This document shows, one piece after another, positions 8,162 to 15,896 of a stretch of 64,000 bases of DNA. Position 1 is the first letter of the stretch. Each line of letters opens with the position of its first letter. Made by a program: the position numbers and the translations under genes. The notes beneath the pieces were generated by a model. It made no database searches. It worked only from the letters and a program-made list of their open reading frames with translations, and was not told where the DNA came from. Origin of the DNA: DATFVA01 sp963815785 (GTDB lineage Bacteria; Bacteroidota; Ignavibacteria; Ignavibacteriales; Ignavibacteriaceae); contig CAWFHZ010000007.1 of assembly GCA_963815785.1 (NCBI GenBank), positions 62,001 through 126,000 of the forward strand. The letters are read 5' to 3'.

Positions 8162-9031
8162 TCACTGAAGTTCAAAATCTTCAAGATATTCATGTATTTC
8201 GGTTGTGGTCATCTGAGAAAACTTCCATAACAAAGTGCTCTGCTGTTCAAATGGATTACGCAGAATGTTAGTCCATTTTCTCCACAAAGGGTGATCTGAA
8301 GGTTCAACAATCATTTGTCCCGGGGAACCTGCAGGACCTTCAAACCTGTTAACGTGTGGATTATGAGTAGCGTGTGCAACTGTTTTATGAGCATCAACTC
8401 TGCATTGCGGACAACTCTGAATAAGGCTGTCTCTTAAAGAAGCTGCAAAACCAGTATCATCAGCTCCGGCAGAACAAGCATATAGTACAACTTTAACATC
8501 GGGAGAAGCTATTCTCGAAATTGCTGAAGCAATAGCATCTATGTCTGACATTGAGGAATTTCTGTATGTAACTCCGGTGTTTGTTCTGAACCCTAACTGA
8601 ATTCCGGTAGGCCATCCATGGCAAAAGATTGCAACGACTTTTTTTTTCTGATCTGACGAAAGACTGTCAAGTGCATCCAGCATCTTACTTTTCATACGAT
8701 TAGCTGAAACCGGATTTTTTATCTCTTCTCCAACATGCGCACATTCACCATTATCTACTATGTAAGTGGATTCAATCGGTGCGAAATTGTAATATGAAAA
8801 ATAATAAGATTCTGGCATGAAAGCTCCGCCAACGTCATTTATCCTATCAGGTTTGTTACACCTCAAACGGAAACTTAAAATATCATTTCGAACCACAATG
8901 GTATTTTCATCGTCGCTGTTTCTGTCGAGATGATTTACTCTTCTTCCCAGTGATCGATACAATCTGTCATCCGGATCCGTCCAACCTTCATCGCCATATG
9001 CACATCGTCTGTGCTCAGGAGTTGCGCACAT
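8162..9031 (-). CDS. clan-CD-like (caspase/DUF4347-type fold) protein, candidate T6SS effector
   Basis: 289 residues, no signal peptide. Two hydrophobic strands each end in a candidate catalytic residue: VVAIFCHGW with His138, and VVLYACSAGAD with Cys186. That order and spacing is the His/Cys dyad layout of clan CD cysteine peptidases and of DUF4347-like domains. A further conserved-looking segment (AHATHNPHVNRF, about 219-230) and a Cys-rich N-terminus (Cys2, Cys10, Cys58, Cys97) are also seen. It lies 8 bases after the Ig/peptidoglycan-binding gene and 5 bases before the HEIGH gene. A hydrolase other than a peptidase cannot be excluded. Confidence 0.55.
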   Translation of the reverse strand: MCATPEHRRCAYGDEGWTDPDDRLYRSLGRRVNHLDRNSDDENTIVVRNDILSFRLRCNKPDRINDVGGAFMPESYYFSYYNFAPIESTYIVDNGECAHVGEEIKNPVSANRMKSKMLDALDSLSSDQKKKVVAIFCHGWPTGIQLGFRTNTGVTYRNSSMSDIDAIASAISRIASPDVKVVLYACSAGADDTGFAASLRDSLIQSCPQCRVDAHKTVAHATHNPHVNRFEGPAGSPGQMIVEPSDHPLWRKWTNILRNPFEQQSTLLWKFSQMTTTEIHEYLEDFELQ

Positions 9032-9039
9032 ACACCAAT

Positions 9040-10338
9040 TTACCTGTTTTTAAATTTATCTGAAATTTTTGAAGTTAATTCTGAATCAATCTCGCCTGTT
9101 ACAGGAAGATTATTTTTTCTCTGGAAATTTTTAATTGCTTCTTTTGTCAATTTTATATTTTCACTATTTATACTTCCCGCATAAAACCCGAGATTCTGTA
9201 ATCTAGCTTGAACTGAACTAATGCCGTCATCCTCGTCAAAATCCTGCAGCTGAAGTAAAGTAGTGTAAGAGGCCTTTTCCTCACCATCGCGAAGCCATAC
9301 CATTAATTTTGCCTGCAGAACATTTGAAGGAATCTTAACTTGTATTTTTCCGTTCCCGTCGGTATTTCCGCTTAAAACTTTTTGTCCAAATCTTAGCTCA
9401 AATTTTTTATTTGAATATTTATTTTCTTCGTGATCTTTGAGAACAATTTTAATTTCTTTTTCTTCATTTGAATTTTCATTTGAATCGGAATCAGCATCTT
9501 CATCATCTTCAAGAACCAGAATAAAAGGGCCCGGCGGAAGATTATCAGCATTAAACTTTCCATCCGTATCCAATGACCCGTTTATTTCATTTCCATCTGC
9601 AGTTACTATTTTAAATTTATTATTCGCTGCTGGTTCATTACTATTATTCCATTGAACTTCTATAGTATCTTTGAACTTTAATAACCCAGAATCTTCCGAA
9701 ATACCTCCAATGTTAACCCTGAAAAAATATTCAGGATTCTGGTATCCGTTTTCTGATTCATTATCGTCCGGAATATCATCTGTATCTTCAACATACTGAA
9801 ATTCCCATTCGGTTTTAATTTTCTGACTCTTTACAAGAGCAGGAAAAGAGGTAACCAAGTCGTGTGCGCCGTCTGAATCGTGTTCGTAAATTTCTATTGT
9901 TGTTTCTGCTCCGTCGTATGCACCTTTTACGTCGGCAGTTATTTTCAGAATGTCTCCGCGTTTTGCTTCATCCTTGTCCCATTTAAGATTGCTAATTTTA
10001 ATCGGGGGAAGAAGCGGAATTGTATTTGATTTTTTTTCAAGTCCATGTTTTGAAAGCTTAACAGTTGCAGTTAATTCATCTTTAAGATTATCAGGAATAT
10101 CAATGTTTTTCCAGAACCTGTTGCCACTAATTTTACCCTTCGTCGTGCCGCCTGATTTACCATTTTTATCTTTTATCTCAATTTTTATATCAGAATTATT
10201 TCCGACATATTTTGTAAAAACATCAATCCCAATTTTACTTCCGGCAACAGCTCTCGGCTGCGACCAGCTTACCTGTTCAATGGTAGAAGTTAGTTTTACT
10301 TCTTTTATTTTATTTGTATCACCGCTGTGTTTTGTCAT
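9040..10338 (-). CDS. Ig-like / transthyretin-like adaptor with C-terminal peptidoglycan-binding domain
   Basis: 432 residues, no signal peptide. Residues 1-224 form two Ig-like domains about 91% identical to the 290-residue paralogue at 6190-7062. A transthyretin-like domain (about 225-285) follows, then a very acidic linker (DDEDADSDSNENSNEEKE). A second small beta domain comes next (KFELRFGQKVLSGNTDGNGK). The C-terminus is a PG_binding_1 unit (about 370-425: ISSVQARLQNLGFYAG ... TKEAIKNFQRKNNLPVTGEI). The architecture suggests an adaptor that also grips peptidoglycan. The start is ATG. It sits between the 507-residue secreted protein and the clan-CD-like gene, with gaps of 22 and 8 bases. 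Confidence 0.8.
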   Translation of the reverse strand: MTKHSGDTNKIKEVKLTSTIEQVSWSQPRAVAGSKIGIDVFTKYVGNNSDIKIEIKDKNGKSGGTTKGKISGNRFWKNIDIPDNLKDELTATVKLSKHGLEKKSNTIPLLPPIKISNLKWDKDEAKRGDILKITADVKGAYDGAETTIEIYEHDSDGAHDLVTSFPALVKSQKIKTEWEFQYVEDTDDIPDDNESENGYQNPEYFFRVNIGGISEDSGLLKFKDTIEVQWNNSNEPAANNKFKIVTADGNEINGSLDTDGKFNADNLPPGPFILVLEDDEDADSDSNENSNEEKEIKIVLKDHEENKYSNKKFELRFGQKVLSGNTDGNGKIQVKIPSNVLQAKLMVWLRDGEEKASYTTLLQLQDFDEDDGISSVQARLQNLGFYAGSINSENIKLTKEAIKNFQRKNNLPVTGEIDSELTSKISDKFKNR

Positions 10339-10360
10339 ATTCAGGAATTTTTTATTTCAG

Positions 10361-11884
10361 TTATTCAACTTTTAGATATTGAAGTCTGTTTTTTTCAAGA
10401 TATCCGATATAGATTCCGTCTTTATGACTGAATTTTGCAGTTGTGAATAGTTCAGGTTGCGAATCAACCGGCAGGGGTTTGGTTGAAGAATCAGATAACA
10501 ACTTAATTTCCTCATTTACCGAGCTATAAAAATAAAATTTATCGGAATTATCTTTAAATATATAAACAGGTTCGTTTTCAACTGTTAAAGCTGATTTAAA
10601 GAATGTAAATCCGCCGGAGTTAATTCCGTTAAGAGTTTTATAAAGTACCGGTTTGGAAGAAACTAGGTCTACTAAAAAATCCTGATACTTTCCTGTGTTT
10701 TCATCACTTGTCAAAGCATAAAGATGCTCATCATAGGTTTCGCCATTAACGGTTTGAAATAATTCAAGATTTTTTATGTTTGATCTTACGTTACATAATT
10801 CTTTTTGTTCAGGTTTATTGCCATCATTTAGATTATATCTCAGATAATTAATAGCAGATCTGTTCTTTTCATTCCACGCAAAATGTATAATTTCATCACG
10901 GTCCCATAGAACAGAGTAATTAGAAATTCCCTGAGATGAGGAGACCAAAATCTGCTTTTCAAATTTTTTATTGTGATCAAGATGAATATAGATTATTTCT
11001 TTTCCGGAATTGTTCATGATTAAAAGATGTAACTCTCCTTTTGAATCTGAAAAAGGGGAGAGTAATATTTCAGCATTCTTTAGACCGGGAGAATATTTTT
11101 CAGTTTCTTCAACTTCACCATCTTTTGAAATTTTAATTACATTCAACACATTATCTTTATCTAACCAGCATAAATGCACAGCTTCAGGAGGATCAACATT
11201 ACACGCGGAAGGGTAAACATTGTAAGGTTCAGTTATTTTTTTTATAAAACAATTCCTGAAAAAATTCGAAGGAAAATCCGGACTGTCTTCTAACAGATAA
11301 AGATTAAAACCATCTTCAGTCTGGTTAATCCATGCAGATCTTTCAAGCGCATAGGCAAGCCTGATATTAGTTTTTACTTTTTGGTGATAAACAGGTTTTG
11401 CGGGATTGATTTTTATTTGTACCTGTTCTGATTCAGTATAAATATTTACTCCTGAGTTATATGCAGCCATAAGATTATATTCTCCCGGAGGCAAACTTCC
11501 AATCCATGCGAGAGCATCACCTTCAAGTATTTGAGATTCGCCCGGTTTAAGCTCAAAGTTATCATATTGTCTTGGTGCGTCAATATGTGATCCATTCCTT
11601 TCTTTCCAGCTCATTTGTGTTCCAAGTATCTGCAATTGCTTCTGCCCGTTTGCAGCAAGAGTTACTGATTGATTGTCAGGTTCAAAACTATGAAGGCTGA
11701 GAGTCTTGTTCCCTGTATTTTCAAGAGTAACCTTAAATTGAATAGATTCACCTTCAATAAAATTCTGATTTTCAATCTTAAGTGATAAGCGGATATCATC
11801 CATGTATTTTTCTCCGGTTCCGAATAAAAGCAGCAGACATAAAACGATATTTTTTAATAAGAAAAGTAAATTGCCATTTGTCAT
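10361..11884 (-). CDS. secreted beta-rich protein of unknown function
   Basis: 507 residues with a hydrophobic N-terminal leader (GNLLFLLKNIVLCLLLLFG), either a Sec signal or an anchor. Residues about 30-160 look like an Ig-like/DUF-type beta-sandwich (LSLKIENQNFIEGESIQFKV, LENTGNKTLSLHSF, LPPGEYNLMAAYNSG). Residues about 170-507 look like repeated short beta blades resembling a propeller. It is the only cargo-island product with a leader. That makes it a candidate periplasmic immunity or accessory protein for the metzincin protein encoded two genes upstream, or a chaperone client with a membrane segment. No family was recognised. Confidence 0.6.
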   Translation of the reverse strand: MTNGNLLFLLKNIVLCLLLLFGTGEKYMDDIRLSLKIENQNFIEGESIQFKVTLENTGNKTLSLHSFEPDNQSVTLAANGQKQLQILGTQMSWKERNGSHIDAPRQYDNFELKPGESQILEGDALAWIGSLPPGEYNLMAAYNSGVNIYTESEQVQIKINPAKPVYHQKVKTNIRLAYALERSAWINQTEDGFNLYLLEDSPDFPSNFFRNCFIKKITEPYNVYPSACNVDPPEAVHLCWLDKDNVLNVIKISKDGEVEETEKYSPGLKNAEILLSPFSDSKGELHLLIMNNSGKEIIYIHLDHNKKFEKQILVSSSQGISNYSVLWDRDEIIHFAWNEKNRSAINYLRYNLNDGNKPEQKELCNVRSNIKNLELFQTVNGETYDEHLYALTSDENTGKYQDFLVDLVSSKPVLYKTLNGINSGGFTFFKSALTVENEPVYIFKDNSDKFYFYSSVNEEIKLLSDSSTKPLPVDSQPELFTTAKFSHKDGIYIGYLEKNRLQYLKVE

Positions 11885-11891
11885 TTAACAA

Positions 11892-12083
11892 TCAGGAAAC
11901 ATCAACAATTGTCGATTCACTCTTTTCATTACCTATTTCAAAATGGATTTTTATTTTTCCAGTTAAATTATTTTTTCCAATTAATCTTCCCGAAAAAGTG
12001 TAAGTATATTTACCTATAATTCTCGTAAAGGTTGTAAAATCTGCAACTGGTGGGTTATCTGAAACCCACTTGCCTTTGCTCAT
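11892..12083 (-). CDS. small hypothetical protein in the effector island
   Basis: 63 residues, beta-rich with no leader (TFTRIIGKYTYTFSGRLIG, GKIKIHFEIGNEKSE). It lies 5 bases downstream of the metzincin-like effector gene and 7 bases before the secreted 507-residue protein, so it is clearly in the operon. Its size and position fit a small immunity or assembly factor, but nothing in the sequence proves this. Family not recognised. Confidence 0.6.
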   Translation of the reverse strand: MSKGKWVSDNPPVADFTTFTRIIGKYTYTFSGRLIGKNNLTGKIKIHFEIGNEKSESTIVDVS

Positions 12084-12088
12084 TGAAG

Positions 12089-14788
12089 TTAGATCTTTTT
12101 AAAATTACCATCGTTGTTCTTTATCCCCTCATCTTTTGCGAGAGCTTTAAAATCAATATACTTATCCTTTTTCATAGAAATTGTTTTCGATGGAATGGAT
12201 GTAAAAGTATCGTCTGTAATTTCAATAGGACTAAACTTCTCATAAATTAATTTCTGAACTGAAAGATCATCAGACAATTTCACCCTATCATAAAATCTTA
12301 AGGTAAGTAAACATACTGCACAGAAATGCCATTCGGTAGGATTTATCTTACGTATTATCTTTCCGTCAGAACCAAAATAATCATTTTCATAAGACATTGT
12401 ACAGGCAATTGCATCGTTCTGATCGTGGTCCAGCCAATTTGAATTTAATATGTCAGAAGTTACATTGTTTGCAAAATCAAAATCAGTTATTGAATGACGC
12501 AGGTAAACAGCGTGGCCCATCTCATGTGTAAATGTAACAGTCGCATCACCTACAGTGACCATAAAAAACTCACGATCACCTGCATACATTCCAAGAAGCC
12601 GTGAAGTTTTGTGGAGGTTTTTACATAAAAAAATGAAAAGTCCGGAAGTATCATTCTGTGCCTGATCATTTTTTCTCGGGTTCTTCAGATTCATTTCCTT
12701 ATATGCTTTTGCAAAAAACTTTTTTGATAGTCCCTTACCATGAAACTTAGCCCAATCATGATTAGCACCCGGAAAATCCGGTAGAAAAAATTTATCATAA
12801 TTGTACTTGCTGTCATCGTTTCTTATTGCAGCTGAAGGACTTCCGACATCATTTTTGAAATAATCCCGGACAGTTTTTTTCCATTCATTTTGATTGTACT
12901 TTTTAATTTTTGCAGGTGATGGCTGCACAACCTCAATAAATGCTGAATTGTACGATTTATTAACAAGGTCCCAGTTTATATAAGAAAGGTCAACATTATC
13001 AAAAGTAACCAGAAGATCGATGAAAATTTTTCTCCAGATAGTGAATTTTCCTGTAGTGATCTTTTCCACTTCTTTTGAGTTTTCATCTTCCAGCGAAAGG
13101 GCATTTCCATTTCTGTCAGTTACTTTAATTGAAAACTGATAATTATCTCCGCCTATAGGCTGAGGAAAGAAAATAACTTCGGAAACACCGACTGTCTTGC
13201 CAGCTGAATCTGTCGAGGGTAAAATTTTAGTTCTCGAAAACTGCTCATCAATTTTTTCAACAGGAGAGGGATTTGCTGTATTAAATGGCACCTGGAAAAG
13301 TACAGACGATGGTGAAACCTTTTTCCCGGCATCACGATGTCCACCAAATGAAGAGCTACAATTATCATCCTCTTTGGAAGAATCATCACCAGGAACCCGC
13401 TTAAATGTTTTAACAAAATTATTAATCCATTCCTTCTGTCTTGCCGGATTCAAGGATTTATCTATTTCAAGGAAATCTTCTTCCGGATCAGCTAATTCAA
13501 ATTGTATTAAAAGTTCTTCAGATTGAATCGGAACTTCTGCGCCATCTTTTAATCTTCTGACTTCAATTCTAAATGGAACAGCTGGACGAATATCCCGAAT
13601 CCAATTATTAGACTTATAGTTATCAGGTTTTGATTCTTTATCTCCTCCTGAACCCAGCATATCTTTTGGATCTTGAGTATCAGAATCTTTTAAAGCATGA
13701 TTATCGTGAGTTAATATTTTATATTCATCAACTTTTAGTTCATCATTCTTTCTTACTTCCTTCTTTGGAACTTCCTCGAGATCAAATTGACATTTGTAAT
13801 TATTGTCCTTTGGGACAAAGTCAGATCCGGGATAAATTATCTTAACTTTGTATTTATAATCTTTTTCCGGATCAATTTTATTTACAGGTATATGAACAAA
13901 CTTATAGCCTTTCGTTCCGTACAAGTCACATTTTATATGTGAACAAACACCCGGGGTGGGATGACATTCTAGAGTAGGTTCTTCATCCGATTCAAAAAAT
14001 AGAATTTCGACACGGCGATTTGTACTGCTTCTGTACTCATCTTTATTCGCCTCTTCAATAGGAAAAAATTCTCCGCATCCAACACTGGCTTTATGTTTTT
14101 CAAGAAAAACCAATTTACTTCTAAGACTATTAAGCCCTTCACTATCTGTTTTAAGAATTTTTTCAAGCTTACGCATGTAAACATCATAAATTGCCCCCCA
14201 GGTTTGCGGACCAATTTTTCCATCAACTGAAATGGATTGGTTAAATTCAATATTATAACTTTTCTGAAATCCTTTTAGTGCCTCTGATGTTTCTGAATCA
14301 TGTTTATCATTTATCTCTCCCGGATCACAATCCCATGAAAACTCTTTAGCCGCCCATTTCAGAATTAGTTTATAATCTTCAACAATGTATTTTGAATCTG
14401 AACTTGAAATCCATTTTGAACGTTCACCTCGCAGAGCATACAGAACATTGTCAGCTCTTTTCTGCGAAAGCAATACGTTATATTGTTTATCACCTTTAGT
14501 ATCTGTATGTCCGGCAAGCAGCATTTTCTGATCCGGATCATTTTCAAATTCTCTGTAACAGGCCGCTAAAACTGTTAAACCTGTAATCTTCTCCTGCTCA
14601 GAATTTCCCGTTGAATCAACATCCGTGGATGGCAACAATACCGCACTATCAAAATGAAAGTTGGTATCTTCCATCTCAATAATTTTAACTGTTGATACTT
14701 TCTTTGCAACAATTTTGTTGACATCACCGGAAACAAGTGTGGTGACTTTTTTTTCTGCTTCTTTTGGAGCGAGTTCTATTGAATGCAA
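12089..14788 (-). CDS. OmpA/peptidoglycan-binding/metzincin-like metallopeptidase, candidate T6SS effector
   Basis: 899 residues, no signal peptide. The N-terminal 300 residues hold an OmpA-like fold (HFDSAVLLPS, LLAGHTDTKGD, NVLLSQKRADNVLYAL, NRRVEILFFESD) interrupted by a peptidoglycan-binding unit (LKGFQKSYNI ... SVDGKIGPQTWGAIYDVYM). This matches the protein at 4899-6224. A central region of beta-like character follows. The C-terminal third is a zincin: HEMGHAVYLRH (His755, Glu756, His759, His765) has metzincin ligand spacing, and ACTMSYEN about 30 residues on is a typical Met-turn. I infer a cell-wall-tethered peptidase delivered by the spike. The gene starts just after the PAAR gene (a single base between them), so it is the primary cargo candidate. 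Confidence 0.8.
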   Translation of the reverse strand: MHSIELAPKEAEKKVTTLVSGDVNKIVAKKVSTVKIIEMEDTNFHFDSAVLLPSTDVDSTGNSEQEKITGLTVLAACYREFENDPDQKMLLAGHTDTKGDKQYNVLLSQKRADNVLYALRGERSKWISSSDSKYIVEDYKLILKWAAKEFSWDCDPGEINDKHDSETSEALKGFQKSYNIEFNQSISVDGKIGPQTWGAIYDVYMRKLEKILKTDSEGLNSLRSKLVFLEKHKASVGCGEFFPIEEANKDEYRSSTNRRVEILFFESDEEPTLECHPTPGVCSHIKCDLYGTKGYKFVHIPVNKIDPEKDYKYKVKIIYPGSDFVPKDNNYKCQFDLEEVPKKEVRKNDELKVDEYKILTHDNHALKDSDTQDPKDMLGSGGDKESKPDNYKSNNWIRDIRPAVPFRIEVRRLKDGAEVPIQSEELLIQFELADPEEDFLEIDKSLNPARQKEWINNFVKTFKRVPGDDSSKEDDNCSSSFGGHRDAGKKVSPSSVLFQVPFNTANPSPVEKIDEQFSRTKILPSTDSAGKTVGVSEVIFFPQPIGGDNYQFSIKVTDRNGNALSLEDENSKEVEKITTGKFTIWRKIFIDLLVTFDNVDLSYINWDLVNKSYNSAFIEVVQPSPAKIKKYNQNEWKKTVRDYFKNDVGSPSAAIRNDDSKYNYDKFFLPDFPGANHDWAKFHGKGLSKKFFAKAYKEMNLKNPRKNDQAQNDTSGLFIFLCKNLHKTSRLLGMYAGDREFFMVTVGDATVTFTHEMGHAVYLRHSITDFDFANNVTSDILNSNWLDHDQNDAIACTMSYENDYFGSDGKIIRKINPTEWHFCAVCLLTLRFYDRVKLSDDLSVQKLIYEKFSPIEITDDTFTSIPSKTISMKKDKYIDFKALAKDEGIKNNDGNFKKI

Positions 14789-14789
14789 A

Positions 14790-15878
14790 TTAATCGTTTT
14801 CTTTTTTGTTAATATTCGGAAACTTAACAGAATATTTTCCCGCGGGGACTTTTTCTATTTTCTTGTAGCCACTCGAATCTAACTTATCCGAAATTACTTT
14901 TCCATCAGGTAAATAGAGGACAAATTCTTCATTACCTAATGCATTTCCTTCTTCATCTTTTAATTCTATTTCAATTGTATCCTCAATAAATAACATTCCC
15001 GATCTTGCGGTTAAATCAGGATTACATAAAACTGTAAGGTAATATTGAGGGGAGGACAAGTTTTCTGAGCCTGTCCCCTTATGTAATTCTTCACTTGCGG
15101 GAATTTCCCATTCTGCTTTAGCTTTGTTTCCTTTTATCTCAACATCAAATGTTTTTAGCTGTGAATCAGCTTTCTTAATATCTTTTTTCCATATTGAAAA
15201 TGTAACCTGTTCACCATCATCAAGTCCTTCTGATTCCACTTTTAACTCAACTTTGTCACCCGGTTTCACTAATTCCTTAGACCATTTTGCATTGAATAAT
15301 TTTTTAAGAATTAATTCAGCGTTACCTTCTTTTAATGCATCTCGGGTAATTCTGCCGTCTGTTTTAACTTTGCTGAATGATTCCTTTCTCTCAGTATCTG
15401 TTAGTTTGTAGTCTATTCCACTTACAGCATTTCCTGCTTTATCAACAAGTTTATATTCAATCCAGTTCTTCTCTTTAGTTGTAGCTTCCGGGCTTCCAGT
15501 AGTAGCATTTTTTGCACTTACTTTAGCTGAGGCTGCACCGCTTGAACCGGCTCCGCCACCACTTCCGCTCCCGCTTCCTGCAGCACCGATCATAACAGTC
15601 ATACATCCCAGGATGATTGAATCCGGGGGTCCTGTACAAGTTGCCATATCGCCCATTCTGGCAGCAGGCATACCGCCAATAAGTACTGTTGGACTTCCCG
15701 GGGGTAAAATCGGACCACCAACATGAGGAACCGGAGCAGGTGCAGGTGTTACCATTGGGCATACGTGCATATCACCTACTCTTGCTGCGGGCATACTACC
15801 GATTAATACTGTCGGACATCCGACAACTATTGTTCCTCCGTGCGCACAACTATCTCCCATTCTTGCAGCAAAACTCAT
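14790..15878 (-). CDS. PAAR spike-tip protein with Ig/transthyretin-like C-terminal extension
   Basis: 362 residues. Residues 1-97 are a PAAR domain with two characteristic PTVLIG..PAAR.GD segments (CPTVLIGSMPAARVGD, SPTVLIGGMPAARMGD) and the His/Cys residues expected for the zinc-bound tip. A Gly/Ser/Ala linker follows (GSGSGSGGGAGSSGAAS). Then come about 240 residues of Ig-like and transthyretin-like beta domains (IEIELKDEEGNALGNEEFVL, LPDGKVISDK, PAGKYSVKFP) that align with the free-standing adaptors at 6190 and 9040. PAAR proteins cap VgrG and carry or recruit effectors; transthyretin-like extensions are known adaptor regions. The gene lies 18 bases downstream of vgrG. Confidence 0.92.
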   Translation of the reverse strand: MSFAARMGDSCAHGGTIVVGCPTVLIGSMPAARVGDMHVCPMVTPAPAPVPHVGGPILPPGSPTVLIGGMPAARMGDMATCTGPPDSIILGCMTVMIGAAGSGSGSGGGAGSSGAASAKVSAKNATTGSPEATTKEKNWIEYKLVDKAGNAVSGIDYKLTDTERKESFSKVKTDGRITRDALKEGNAELILKKLFNAKWSKELVKPGDKVELKVESEGLDDGEQVTFSIWKKDIKKADSQLKTFDVEIKGNKAKAEWEIPASEELHKGTGSENLSSPQYYLTVLCNPDLTARSGMLFIEDTIEIELKDEEGNALGNEEFVLYLPDGKVISDKLDSSGYKKIEKVPAGKYSVKFPNINKKEND

Positions 15879-15896
15879 AAAACTTTATTCTGTTTG

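Noticed and set aside
9950..10375. Forward 141-codon frame (and its counterpart at 6698-7099)
   Set aside because: Both are antisense to the duplicated Ig domains and resemble each other only because the DNA is duplicated.
13197..13526. Forward 109-codon frame inside the metzincin-like gene
   Set aside because: Antisense to a clear coding region with known domains; low-complexity Ser-rich text.
15523..15762. Alternative minus-strand frame in the PAAR gene
   Set aside because: Overlaps the PAAR domain and linker, Gly/Cys-rich only because of base composition.
844..15878. Cargo region as a genomic island with att sites or transposases
   Set aside because: No tRNA, integrase, transposase or flanking direct repeat was found by eye.
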